Source: an uncultured Mycoplasmatota bacterium
GTDB lineage: Bacteria > Bacillota_I > Bacilli_A > RF39 > UBA660
DNA: 5,379 bases
Assembly: GCA_946613765.1 (NCBI GenBank)
Contig: CAMOFW010000052.1
Location: 1-5,379 of the forward strand
Direction: 5' to 3'
The notes beneath the pieces were generated by a model that made no database searches, was not told where the DNA came from, and saw nothing but the letters and a program-made list of their open reading frames with translations. Both the position numbers and the translations under genes were made by a program. Of this stretch, positions 5,361 through 5,379 are shown in pieces; the stretch's first letter is position 1, and each line of letters starts with the position of its first letter.

Positions 5361-5379
5361 GTTTCCGTAGCTCAGCTGG
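5361..5379 (+). tRNA. 5' end of a tRNA gene, possibly tRNA-Arg (truncated by window edge)
   Basis: GTTTCCG can be the 5' acceptor strand (positions 1-7), followed by T8, A9 and the D-arm GCTCAGCTGG. These are textbook tRNA landmarks, and a strong promoter lies just upstream. The anticodon is outside the window. The acceptor and D-arm sequence recalls Bacillota tRNA-Arg, but that assignment is tentative. It is transcribed away from rplU. Confidence 0.85.

Noticed and set aside
1..5379. CRISPR array, insertion sequence, prophage or toxin-antitoxin genes
   Set aside because: No regularly spaced repeats, transposase or integrase motifs or small paired ORFs are visible on either strand.

Overview
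The window looks like chromosomal DNA from a very AT-rich, low-GC Gram-positive bacterium (Bacillota or the related Mollicutes-like gut lineages). The evidence is the rplU-prp-rpmA order with an L21 leader, an L27 carrying a cleavable N-terminal extension, strong AGGAGG-type ribosome binding sites, AT-rich codon use and U-tract terminators. TGG encodes tryptophan and TGA acts as a stop at the end of the pilC-like gene, so the standard bacterial code fits better than the Mycoplasma code. The lineage is an inference.

All protein genes lie on the minus strand and read from right to left. The right end (5005-5379) is non-coding apart from the first 19 bases of a plus-strand tRNA gene. It holds a promoter for that tRNA, an AT-rich inverted repeat, a small terminator-like hairpin, and the promoter and structured leader of the ribosomal operon. 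Next comes the ribosomal block: rplU (L21, 4702-5004), prp (the protease that matures L27, 4400-4699) and rpmA (L27, 4108-4395). The genes are 2 and 4 bases apart and end in a terminator whose hairpin lies partly inside rpmA.

A second unit follows with its own extended -10 promoter: a type II secretion/type IV pilus inner-membrane platform protein of the PilC/GspF family (2424-4043) and a prepilin peptidase (1658-2416). The peptidase ribosome binding site overlaps the platform stop codon. The unit closes with a terminator at 1602-1653. A third unit (204-1529) has its own promoter and terminator. It encodes a large secreted or membrane-anchored surface protein with an N-terminal hydrophobic segment, a possible TasA/camelysin-like domain, two InlB B-type (Listeria-Bacteroides) repeats and a cysteine-containing C-terminal region. 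At the left edge begins another minus-strand gene, possibly SirA-like, of which 41 codons are present.

The right half supplies ribosome assembly: the L21 leader probably gives feedback control, and Prp trims L27 before it can work in the peptidyl transferase centre. The left half is envelope-directed. The PilC and prepilin peptidase pair implies a pilus, pseudopilus or competence-type export machine, but its ATPase and its prepilins are not in this window. Nothing here is clearly a new system. The most unusual items are the long cytosolic N-terminus of the PilC-like protein and the mosaic surface protein.
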